DNA from: VRUE01 sp963703235
GTDB lineage: Bacteria; Actinomycetota; Thermoleophilia; Solirubrobacterales; 70-9
Assembly (NCBI GenBank): GCA_963703235.1
Contig: OY969802.1
Location: 992,001 to 1,056,000, forward strand
Length of the DNA stretch: 64,000 nt
Direction of reading: 5' to 3'
Shown: piece by piece, positions 7,334-14,276 of the stretch
Layout: each line of letters begins with the position of its first letter
Numbering within the stretch: the first letter of the stretch is position 1
The notes under the pieces: generated by a model
What the model was told of the DNA's origin: nothing
The model's input: the letters and a program-made list of their open reading frames with translations, nothing else
Databases searched by the model: none
Translations under genes and position numbers: made by a program

Positions 7334-7737
7334 TCAGGCGCCCAGCGCCGTGAGCTGAGCATTCGCCCAATCTCCGACTTCGTTGACCCGTGCCATCGTC
7401 GCTTCACGGTCGAGTGGCTCCCCGTCGAGGAGATCCTCGTAGCGCAGGGAACGGCAAAGATCGTCAACTCATCGAGCCGACCGCGAGGCAGAGGCAGCTC
7501 GGCACCGTCTTCCTCGAGCAGCGCTCCTAATCGGTCAAGGTCATGGATTCGCGTCTGGCGCAGCCGGCGGGCCGCCATCACAGCCTTCAGCCACTTCTCG
7601 ACCGCCTGCTGCGCGTGAAAGCCAATGATGTCGTCGGCGATCTCTGGGTCCGCAGCAAACTTGCGTGCGGCCGTTGCATCCGCCTGCGCCTTGTGTGCGA
7701 GGCGCTCTGCCAACTCGGCGGCATCACGCTTCGGCAA
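7334..7737 (-). pseudogene. HEPN toxin-like protein of an MNT/HEPN pair, frameshifted
   Basis: The N-terminal part (AERLAHKAQADATAARKFA, FHAQQAVEKWLKAVM, IHDLDRLGALL) is a HEPN domain of the type paired with minimal nucleotidyltransferases. After FAVP the frame breaks near 7444-7450, where one C is missing from GTTCCCTGCG. The next frame continues RYEDLLDGEPLDREATMARV and NEVGDWANAQLTALGA to a stop at 7334, giving a normal-length family member of about 134 residues once corrected. Its start overlaps the MNT gene end by 14 bases. In such pairs the HEPN protein is the toxin. If the shift is real, the toxin is inactive or altered. Confidence 0.7.
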
Positions 7738-8050
7738 GAACCCGCCCTCCGGTCAGCGCCTCGTTCAGCATCGTGCCTTCGAAGTGACCCCATTCTTCAA
7801 CATGCTGGGCACTCACAACAACGAGATCGATTGCCGCTTCAAGCCCTCGCAGCTCTTCGCGAAGGCGCACGAACTCCTTGCGCCTGCTCTCAATCTCCGG
7901 CTCGATCACGAGCAAGTCGAGATCGCTGTCAGGGCCGGCTTCACCTCGGGCGTGAGAGCCGAACAAGATCACCCGGGCATCGGGTGCGGCCGCGGAAAGT
8001 CGACGTCCAGCCTCCGCGATCAGATTCTCGGCACTCGTCGGCATATCCAA
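7724..8050 (-). CDS. Minimal nucleotidyltransferase (MNT) antitoxin-like protein
   Basis: A 108-residue protein with the polymerase-beta-type motif GSHARGEAGPDSDLDLLV (about residues 31-48), containing GSxxRG and the two catalytic Asp of DxD. MNT proteins modify and silence the partner HEPN toxin (type VII-like systems). The gene precedes and overlaps the HEPN gene on the same strand, the standard order. Start is uncertain: TTG 8050 and ATG 8044 are 14-20 bases from a GGAGG site, whereas an in-frame ATT at 8056 has normal spacing. The gene begins 35 bases from attachment repeat copy 3. Confidence 0.8.
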   Translation of the reverse strand: MDMPTSAENLIAEAGRRLSAAAPDARVILFGSHARGEAGPDSDLDLLVIEPEIESRRKEFVRLREELRGLEAAIDLVVVSAQHVEEWGHFEGTMLNEALTGGRVLAEA

Positions 8051-8085
8051 GAGAATCGTAGTCGCCTCCTCTGACGACCCCGCCG

Positions 8086-8222
8086 TCGAACCTTCGACCG
8101 ACGGATTATGAGTCGAGCCGGAAGCCGTCCATAGAGCCGAATCTGGCTCGATAGAGCGAATCGTGTCTAGGGAGTTCGTCTGAGTTCGGTGGAGTCGGGG
8201 ACCAATTTCGGGACCAAGTTTT
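8086..8222. repeat. Attachment-site repeat, copy 3 (diverged)
   Basis: Starts at TCGAACCTTCGACCGACGG, which matches the intact tRNA exactly (copies 1 and 2 have CCTGCGACC here), and lacks the outermost tRNA 3' end. The adjoining non-tRNA part differs from copies 1/2 at several positions but keeps GAGTCGGGGACCAATTTCGG and the integrase-tail reading AENLVPKLVPDSTEL on the minus strand. Like copy 1, the similarity runs on through AAGTTTT. It is therefore the older or separately acquired junction. Confidence 0.72.
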
Positions 8223-8284
8223 CCGCGCTAGGGAGCAGCTCATTGTCTGTCCTCTCATCCGGCCGCCCTGCGAGGCTCAACGCC

Positions 8285-8554
8285 ATGCCGAGGATCAGCA
8301 GCTTCTACGGGATCGTGATCTGGATGTACTTCGACGAGCCCCAGCATGAGGGCCGGCCGCACTTCCACGCCACCTACGGCGACGACGAGGCCTCGTTCGA
8401 CATCGGCGACATCGAGTTGATCGCGGGAGGGCTGCCCCGTCGCGCCCAGAAATTGGTGACCGAATGGGCGAAAGAGCATCAAAAGGAGCTGTGGCAGAAC
8501 TGGAATTTGGCTCGCGAGCACAAGCCGCCACGCGCGATTGATCCCCTGGGGTGA
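8285..8554 (+). CDS. DUF4160 family protein
   Basis: An 89-residue protein beginning MPRISSFYGIVIWMYFDEPQ, with the family hallmark HEGRPHFHATYGDDEASFDI and the C-terminal block WAKEHQKELWQNWNLA. DUF4160 proteins are small, commonly paired with DUF2442 proteins, and often sit near mobile elements; a toxin-antitoxin role has been suggested but not established. The paired DUF2442 gene follows after 19 bases. No frame shift is seen. ATG 8285 is chosen over an upstream in-frame start because the conserved family begins here. Confidence 0.85.
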   Translation: MPRISSFYGIVIWMYFDEPQHEGRPHFHATYGDDEASFDIGDIELIAGGLPRRAQKLVTEWAKEHQKELWQNWNLAREHKPPRAIDPLG

Positions 8555-8573
8555 GCCCTCTACCATTAAGACC

Positions 8574-8840
8574 ATGAGAAGCACGCCAATGCTGGTCGAA
8601 GCGACGCCCACGGAGGGCCATGCCGTCCACGTGCGCTTTGAGGATTCAACGAGCGCCGATGTCGACCTCTCCTACCTGCTCGATTACGGTGGCATCTTCG
8701 AGCCGTTGCGCGACCCCGAGTACTTCCGCCAGCTCACGGCCGATCCGGATGCCGGCACGATCGTCTGGCCCAACAAAGCTGACATCGCGCCCGAGACGCT
8801 CTACGCGCACGCTCAGCGCCACACCGGCGCGGCTGCATAG
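8574..8840 (+). CDS. DUF2442 family protein
   Basis: An 88-residue protein (MRSTPMLVEATPTEGHAVHV) with the family core FEDSTSADVDLSYLLDYGGI and a C-terminal VWPNKADIAPETLYAHA. It follows the DUF4160 gene by 19 bases and is probably co-transcribed. The role is unknown; DUF4160-DUF2442 pairs are widespread accessory modules. A degraded trace of the same junction is present at 5857-5893. Confidence 0.85.
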   Translation: MRSTPMLVEATPTEGHAVHVRFEDSTSADVDLSYLLDYGGIFEPLRDPEYFRQLTADPDAGTIVWPNKADIAPETLYAHAQRHTGAAA

Positions 8841-8926
8841 CTGCCCAGCCAGAGCTACCGGGAGCATCGCTCAGAGAGCGCAAAAGGTGCGATCAAATCG
8901 CACCGCCACGTCCATCGACGCTACCT

Positions 8927-9203
8927 GTGGCCGCCGCCGAGCTAATTGCTAGCGTCGAATCATGGGCGGAGTTGCAAAACGCACTCGAGGAAGAATCCGA
9001 CTTGGATGAAGCCACCAAACTATGGGTAAGCGAGCAGCTTGCCCTCTTGCAAAACCCTGGAGTTCACCGACGAAAAAGCGCAGAAACGGCTCTGGGAGAA
9101 TCTCCGGGAGCATGCCCCTCAACTTTGGAAGCACGAGCGCACGCAGCGGATCATCGACACGCTGATTAGCGCCGGTGTCAAGTCAGCAATCGGCGGACCG
9201 TAG
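8927..9203 (+). pseudogene. Small unknown gene beside the tRNA, frameshifted
   Basis: From GTG 8927 the frame encodes a helical stretch (ELIASVESWAELQNALEEES...LALLQN). The convincing continuation EFTDEKAQKRLWENLREHAP...LISAGVKSAIGGP lies in the next frame and stops at 9203. Removing one C from AAAACCCTGG (9051-9060) joins the two halves into a 91-residue protein. No family is recognised. The stop is five bases from the tRNA 3' end on the opposite strand, so this is the gene immediately inside the integration site. Confidence 0.5.
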
Positions 9204-9207
9204 AAAA

Positions 9208-9281
<74 letters not shown>

Positions 9282-9323
9282 TCGGACGCGAGCGTAGCGC
9301 GATTGGGGAAGCTTGAGGGGTCG

Positions 9324-9689
9324 TCAGGCGCTGAAGAGCTGGGCGAGGGAGCGGCCAACGTCGGGGGGCTCCTCTTTGCCTTCGGCGGCGGCTGCGGCGC
9401 CGTCGGAGAGGGCCTTGGCGGCGTCGGCGATCTGGTGGGAGCGGCCGCCGCGGAGGACGCCGGTGTCCTTGGCTTCGGCGAGGTCGGATTCCATCAGGCC
9501 GGCCAGCTCGGCGAGGCGGCGAAGGCCGACGGCGCCGGCGGTGCCCCGCAGGGCGTGGGCTTCGGCGCGCAGGGTCTCGAAGTCTTCGGTCTCGGTGGCC
9601 AGTCCGGCCGCGATCACGTCGCAGCGTCGCTTCGCCTCCTCGGCGAAGGACTTGAGGAGCTCGGAGTCGGGAGCGGCCTGCTCGTTCAT
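9324..9689 (-). CDS. Orphan Hpt (histidine phosphotransfer) domain protein
   Basis: A 121-residue protein starting at ATG 9689 (MNEQAAPDSELLKSFAEEAK). The segment AEAHALRGTAGAVGLRRLAE is the Hpt helix with the phospho-accepting His and the small-residue turn. Hpt proteins relay phosphate between sensor kinases and response regulators; no kinase or regulator gene is adjacent. Its start overlaps the stop of the upstream thioredoxin-like lipoprotein (ATGA), so both are co-expressed. The link between the two is unknown. Confidence 0.8.
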   Translation of the reverse strand: MNEQAAPDSELLKSFAEEAKRRCDVIAAGLATETEDFETLRAEAHALRGTAGAVGLRRLAELAGLMESDLAEAKDTGVLRGGRSHQIADAAKALSDGAAAAAEGKEEPPDVGRSLAQLFSA

Positions 9690-10762
9690 CGGCCGGTCAC
9701 TTCCTCGACGGCGCGCGTCAGTTGCTCGGGGCCAAAGGGGCCCTCCAGCGCGGTCCGGATCGTGCCCTGGCGGTCGATCACGAACAGCCACGGCTCGCTC
9801 GGCAGCCGGAAAGCCCTCACTTGCTGCCTGACGCCCTTGTTCGGGTCGTTGTCGTTGAAGATCTCCATGTGGATGAATGCCGCCTCGTCGTCGCCCGTCT
9901 CTTTTACCTGCTCAGCCACGTCGACAACCGGCCCGCAGACCCGACTCTGGCAGAACTGGGGGGTCGCAAACAAGAGGACGACCGGCTCCTTTCCCAGAAC
10001 CTCCGCGAAATCGACCTGGTTCTGGGTGTCCGGGGGGATCCGGGTGGTGACCTGGGAGAGGTCCCCACCGACGTCCTCGGCAGTTGGGGTGTGGATCGGC
10101 GGCGCCTTCTCCCCCACCCGCGGGATGCGGGCGAATTCGCCGACCACGGCGCTCGGCAGCAGCGTGCCGGTCATTTCGTCGCCTTCCTTGACCAGGGCGG
10201 CAATCCGCCACTCGCCGTCGGTGGGGAAGTCCAGCTCGGTCACGTAGACGGTCGCCGGCGCGTCGGGGTCGTTGGCGGTGGTCTGGGCGCGGAAGGCGGA
10301 CTCGGTTCCGATGCTTTCGATCGCCGCCGGGAAAGGCCCCATCGCCGGTGCTTCGAGCGCTTCCCGGCGTGCTCTTGCGACCGAGCCCTTGGAACCGCCG
10401 TCACCGCCGCCGCCCGCATCTTTCGTCGCCGGCACCCGGGCGATGTATAGGGCAACTTCGGCATCCGAGACCGGCGTGCGATCGGGCTCGAAGACGCCGA
10501 ACGCGTAGCGGTTCTCGCCGCGGTAGAAGACCATCCCCGCCGGCGAGACGACCAGCGGCGCCGGCGCGTCGGCGGTTTTGACGACCTCGGTCAGCGTCTT
10601 GCCCGCCGCGGGCGGAAATGCACCCGCCGGCGGCGCCGGCCGGCTTTCCGCCGTGCCTTCGGAAGACGAGGCGGCTGACCCCCCGTCGTCGCCACAGCCA
10701 GCGAGAGCCGCGATGCCCGCGAGCAGGCAGGCGAAAACGCTTGTGGCTCGGCGCACGGGCAT
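9686..10762 (-). CDS. Lipoprotein with C-terminal thioredoxin-like domain
   Basis: A 358-residue protein starting at ATG 10762. A signal peptide ends in the lipobox LAGC (ACLLAGIAALAGCGDDGG), so it should be anchored outside the membrane. The middle is a beta-rich region (about residues 75-210). The C-terminal 140 residues are thioredoxin-like: EPVVLLFATPQFCQSRVCGPV has two cysteines spaced C-x4-C rather than CxxC, then EPWLFVIDRQGTI. This spacing resembles Sco/DsbE-like variants more than classical thioredoxin. It is followed by the Hpt gene with a 4-base overlap. Redox or metal-delivery function is possible but unproven. Confidence 0.7.
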   Translation of the reverse strand: MPVRRATSVFACLLAGIAALAGCGDDGGSAASSSEGTAESRPAPPAGAFPPAAGKTLTEVVKTADAPAPLVVSPAGMVFYRGENRYAFGVFEPDRTPVSDAEVALYIARVPATKDAGGGGDGGSKGSVARARREALEAPAMGPFPAAIESIGTESAFRAQTTANDPDAPATVYVTELDFPTDGEWRIAALVKEGDEMTGTLLPSAVVGEFARIPRVGEKAPPIHTPTAEDVGGDLSQVTTRIPPDTQNQVDFAEVLGKEPVVLLFATPQFCQSRVCGPVVDVAEQVKETGDDEAAFIHMEIFNDNDPNKGVRQQVRAFRLPSEPWLFVIDRQGTIRTALEGPFGPEQLTRAVEEVTGR

Positions 10763-10875
10763 CCAGGCAGGGATGTTATTCGCCGCGCCCGCGCGGCATC
10801 CGCGCCCTGTGGGCGTCGCGATCGTGACGCCGTATAGGGTCCGCCGCCGAGGGAAGACGAGCGCGAGGAGAGCAG

Positions 10876-11607
10876 ATGGCGGAGCGAGCTGCACTGATCA
10901 CGGGGGCATCGAGCGGCATCGGACTGGCGATCGCCCGCACGCTGGGCGAAGAGGGGTACGCGCTGACCGTATCGGCGCGCCGCCCCGAGAAGCTGGAGGA
11001 GGCCGCCGAGGGCCTGCGCGCGGATGGGTTCGAGGTCCTGAACGTGGCCGCCAACATGACCGACGAGATCGACGTCGTCGGCATCTTCGCCAAGCACCGC
11101 GACGCCTACGGGCGGCTCGACGCGCTGGTCAACAACGCCGGCGTCGGGATCGGGGCGCCGATGGAGGAGATCAAGACCAAATACCTCGACATGCAGCTCG
11201 CGGTCAACCTCCGCGCCCTGGTCATCGGCACCCGCGAGGGCCTGCCGATGCTGCGCGAGGCGGGCGCCGAGCACGGCAAGGCGCTGATCGTCAACACGGC
11301 TTCGATCGCGGGGAAAAGCGGTCAGGGCTGGCTCTCCGTATACGCGGCGACCAAGGGCGCGGTGATCAACTTCACCCAATCGACCCACCGCGAGGTCGGC
11401 AACGCCGGGATCCAGTGCACCGCCCTGGCGCCGGGCTTCGTCGACACGCCGATGACCGAGTTCGCGAAGGGCGAGGTGCCCGCCGAGGAGATGATCCGGC
11501 CGCAGGACATCGGCGAGGCCGTCCGCTTCCTCCTCCACACGTCGCCCAACTGCCACGTGCCGGAGATCGTCTTTACGCGTCCGGGCGAGGGGCTCGACAC
11601 TCCCTAG
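10876..11607 (+). CDS. Short-chain dehydrogenase/reductase
   Basis: A 243-residue classical SDR. It has the cofactor motif TGASSGIG (about residues 9-16), NNAG at about 88-91, the catalytic Ser in NTASIAG and YAATKGA (Tyr-x3-Lys) at about 156-160. Arg-rich residues after the second strand (SARRPEKL) suggest NADP(H). ATG 10876 has GAGGAG a few bases upstream. TATAGGGT near 10831-10838 is a plausible -10 box. The glycosyltransferase start follows its stop directly, so the two form an operon. Substrate unknown. Confidence 0.88.
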   Translation: MAERAALITGASSGIGLAIARTLGEEGYALTVSARRPEKLEEAAEGLRADGFEVLNVAANMTDEIDVVGIFAKHRDAYGRLDALVNNAGVGIGAPMEEIKTKYLDMQLAVNLRALVIGTREGLPMLREAGAEHGKALIVNTASIAGKSGQGWLSVYAATKGAVINFTQSTHREVGNAGIQCTALAPGFVDTPMTEFAKGEVPAEEMIRPQDIGEAVRFLLHTSPNCHVPEIVFTRPGEGLDTP

Positions 11608-12801
11608 ATGCGCTTCTTGGTCGCCGCCTTCGGTGATCCGGGACACGTATTCCCGGCGATCGCGCTGGGACGGGCTCTGGCCGGACGCGGCCACGAGGTC
11701 ACGATCGAGACCTGGGAGGAGCGCCGCGGAGCCGTGGAGGGCGCGGGGCTGGGCTTCGCCGCGGCGGAGGAATACCGGATGTTCCCTCCCCCGGACCCCG
11801 ACTCGCCGGAGGGCAGCCACGCGGCCGAGGCGGCGCGGGCGCTGCTGCCGCTGCTGGAGGAGATGCGGCCGCAGGTCGTCGTCAGCGACATCCTGACGCT
11901 GGCGCCCACGCTCGCGGCGGAGGTCGCCGGGATCCCGAGGGCGACGCTGGTCCCCCACATCTATCCCGTGGTTGCGCCCGGCTTGCCGTTCTTCGCGGTC
12001 GGGCTGCAGCCGCCTCGGACCCCGCTCGGGCGTGGCGTTTGGCGAGCCGGGCAACGGGCGCTCAACGTCGGTCTCGAGCAGGGCCGCAACGACCTCAACC
12101 GGCAGCGGGCGCGCCTGGGACTGCCGCCGACCGAGCGTTTCCACGGCGGGATAAGCGCCGACTTGGCGCTGGTCGGGACCTTTCCGCAGCTCGAGTACCC
12201 ACGCCGCTGGCCGGCGGGAGTCGAGGTGACGGGGCCGATGACCTTCGAGATCCCCCACCCGGACATCGGGCTGCCGCCGGGAGACGAGCCGCTGGTGCTG
12301 GTGGCGCCGAGCACCGCGCACGACTCGCGCAACCATCTGGTGCGCACGACGCTCGAGGCGCTGGCCGAAGAGCCGGTGCGGGTCGTGGCGACGACCAACC
12401 GGGTAGTGCCGCAGGAGCCGATCGAGGTGCCGGGAAACGCCATCCTGGTCGACTGGCTCAGCTACAGCCAGCTGATGCCCGCAGCCTCTTTGGTGGTCTC
12501 ACACGGCGGCCACGGGACCATTGCGCGGGCGCTCGCCGCCGGCACGCCGGTGCTGATCAGCCCCTTCATCGGCGACATGAGCGAGACGGCGATGCGGGTC
12601 AGCTGGGCGAAGGCCGGCCTCTCGCTGCCCTGGCGCCTCTGCCGTCCGGCGCCGCTGCGCTGGGCCGCGCGGCGCATCCTTGGCGAGCCCTCTTTCGCGC
12701 GTCGCGCAGGCGAGTTGGCGAGTTGGGTTACCGAGCACGACGGGGCGGCGCGCGGCGCCGAGCTGGTGGAGGACCTGGCCCGCCGCCCCGCCTACGCCTG
12801 A
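11608..12801 (+). CDS. MGT/UGT-like glycosyltransferase (GT-B fold)
   Basis: A 397-residue protein beginning MRFLVAAFGDPGHVFPAIAL, the N-terminal motif of macrolide/sterol-type glycosyltransferases (GT1). The C-terminal donor-binding block is VVSHGGHGTIARALAAGTPV followed by LISPFIGDM. The Gly-rich HGGHGT motif normally contacts the nucleotide sugar diphosphate. It starts on the base after the SDR stop codon, so translation is coupled. The pair may modify a lipid or secondary metabolite; acceptor and sugar cannot be inferred. The IS481 element is inserted right after its stop. Confidence 0.85.
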   Translation: MRFLVAAFGDPGHVFPAIALGRALAGRGHEVTIETWEERRGAVEGAGLGFAAAEEYRMFPPPDPDSPEGSHAAEAARALLPLLEEMRPQVVVSDILTLAPTLAAEVAGIPRATLVPHIYPVVAPGLPFFAVGLQPPRTPLGRGVWRAGQRALNVGLEQGRNDLNRQRARLGLPPTERFHGGISADLALVGTFPQLEYPRRWPAGVEVTGPMTFEIPHPDIGLPPGDEPLVLVAPSTAHDSRNHLVRTTLEALAEEPVRVVATTNRVVPQEPIEVPGNAILVDWLSYSQLMPAASLVVSHGGHGTIARALAAGTPVLISPFIGDMSETAMRVSWAKAGLSLPWRLCRPAPLRWAARRILGEPSFARRAGELASWVTEHDGAARGAELVEDLARRPAYA

Positions 12802-12817
12802 GAAGCTCCGGGGGTGG

Positions 12818-14093
12818 TGTCTGGTTTCAGTAGATAGGCGACACCTGTGTCAGGACATAGGAGACACCGAATGAGGGGAGCTCTCCTGTGGACAAGGCGC
12901 GGTATCTGGTGGAGGCGCATCTGTTGGAGGGCCGCTCGGTCAGCGAGCTGGCGGCGGCCCACGGAGTGCATCGCAGCTGGATCTACAAGCTCTTGGCCCG
13001 CTACAGAGCAGGTGGCTACGGCGCCCTGGAGCGGCGCTCCAGGGCGCCGCGCAGCTCTCCCAGCCGGACGCCCGCCGCAGTGGTCGAGGCGATCGTCGCC
13101 CTGCGCGGGCAGCTGGAGGCAGAAGGCCATGACTGCGGCGCGGCGACGATCGCCTGCCACCTGACCGAGCGCTTGGATCGCGTGCCCTCGGTCTCGACGA
13201 TCTGGCGTGTCCTCAAACGGGAGGGCCTCGTCGTCCCTCAGCCCCAAAAGCGCCCACGCAGCTCGCTGATCCGCTTCGAAGCAGAGCTGCCCAACCAGAT
13301 GTGGCAGGCCGACGTCACCCACTGGCGCCTCGCCGGCACCGGGCACGCCGAGATCCTCAACATGCTCGACGACCACTCCCGCCTGTTCTTGGCCGCGCGG
13401 GCCTACCCGACCGTCAAGGCCGCCGATGTGGTGGACGTCTTCCGCATGGCTGTGGCTCTGCACGGCGCTCCTGCCAGCCTGCTCTGCGACAACGGCGCCG
13501 TCTTCACCGCCACCCCGCGCGGCGGCAAGGTCCTCTTGCAAGCCGAGCTCGAGCGCCTGGGGATCGCCGCCAAGAACTCGCGTCCCTACCACCCGCAGAC
13601 CTGCGGCAAGGTCGAGCGCCTGCACCAGACGCTCAAGCGCTACCTGGCCAGGCAGGCCCCCGCTCCCACGCTTGCCGACCTGCAGCGACAGCTCGACTGC
13701 TTCACCCGCTACTACAACGCCAGAAGGCCCCACAGGGCGCTCGGCGGGCGCACGCCCCTACAGGTCTACGGCGCTCGGATTAAGGCCCGACCGCCCGGCG
13801 CGCCCTCAGCCGACGCCCACTTCAGAGTCCGCCAGGACAGGGTCGATGCCGGTGGCACGGTCACCCTGCGCCACGACAGCAGGCTGCACCACATTGGCAT
13901 CGGCAGGGCCCACAAGGGCCGGGCGGTCACGCTCCTCATCGCCGACCGCGACATCCGGGTCCTCGCCGCCGACACAGGCGAGCCGATCCGACAACTCACC
14001 CTCGACACGAGCCGCGACTACCAGCCGATCGGAGGAAGTTGAGGTGTCTACGATGTCCCGCGACATCTGTCTCCGATGTCCCGAGACACAACA
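12818..14093. mobile_element. Complete IS481-family insertion sequence
   Basis: About 1.28 kb holding a single intact transposase. It is flanked by a 15-bp direct repeat, AAGCTCCGGGGGTGG, at 12803-12817 and 14094-14108, the expected target duplication. Each end carries two related motifs, for example TGTGTC-AGGACAT-GGAGACA on the left (from 12846) and its imperfect complement ending at 14090. The right copy of the duplication is the 3' end of tRNA-Asn plus a few bases, so insertion hit the tRNA terminus and left it intact. Exact outer ends are inferred from the repeats. Confidence 0.8.
12888..14042 (+). CDS. IS481 transposase
   Basis: A 384-residue DDE transposase, full length. It has an N-terminal HTH (SVSELAAAHGVHRSWIYKLL), a second HTH-like domain, and an integrase core with catalytic residues in QADVTHW (D), CDNGAVF (D) and GKVERLH (E), plus the conserved YYNARRPHRALGG. 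A C-terminal beta domain of about 80 residues follows (TVTLRHDSRLHHIGIG), as in many IS481 members. It starts at GTG 12888 after AGCTCTCCT. All catalytic residues are present, so the element may be active. Confidence 0.92.
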   Translation: MDKARYLVEAHLLEGRSVSELAAAHGVHRSWIYKLLARYRAGGYGALERRSRAPRSSPSRTPAAVVEAIVALRGQLEAEGHDCGAATIACHLTERLDRVPSVSTIWRVLKREGLVVPQPQKRPRSSLIRFEAELPNQMWQADVTHWRLAGTGHAEILNMLDDHSRLFLAARAYPTVKAADVVDVFRMAVALHGAPASLLCDNGAVFTATPRGGKVLLQAELERLGIAAKNSRPYHPQTCGKVERLHQTLKRYLARQAPAPTLADLQRQLDCFTRYYNARRPHRALGGRTPLQVYGARIKARPPGAPSADAHFRVRQDRVDAGGTVTLRHDSRLHHIGIGRAHKGRAVTLLIADRDIRVLAADTGEPIRQLTLDTSRDYQPIGGS

Positions 14094-14096
14094 AAG

Positions 14097-14170
14097 CTCC
14101 GGGGGTGGGACTCGAACCCACAACCTCTCGGTTAACAGCCGAGCGCATCTACCAATTGAGCTACCCCGGA
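14097..14170 (-). tRNA. tRNA-Asn (anticodon GTT)
   Basis: 74 nt. The acceptor TCCGGGG pairs with CCCCGGA, discriminator G, anticodon loop CTGTTAA giving GTT. D- and T-arms are regular. CCA is not encoded. The 3' terminal 12 nt are part of the direct repeat made by the IS481 insertion that ends four bases away. Confidence 0.93.
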
Positions 14171-14276
14171 ATGATCGAATTGAGTTGATCGTTTTGGTGC
14201 TTCCGGAAACCGCGTCAACTCCACCGGGAGCCTAGCGAACCCGCCCTCGACCTCAGCGTCGAAGAATGCCTGCCGA

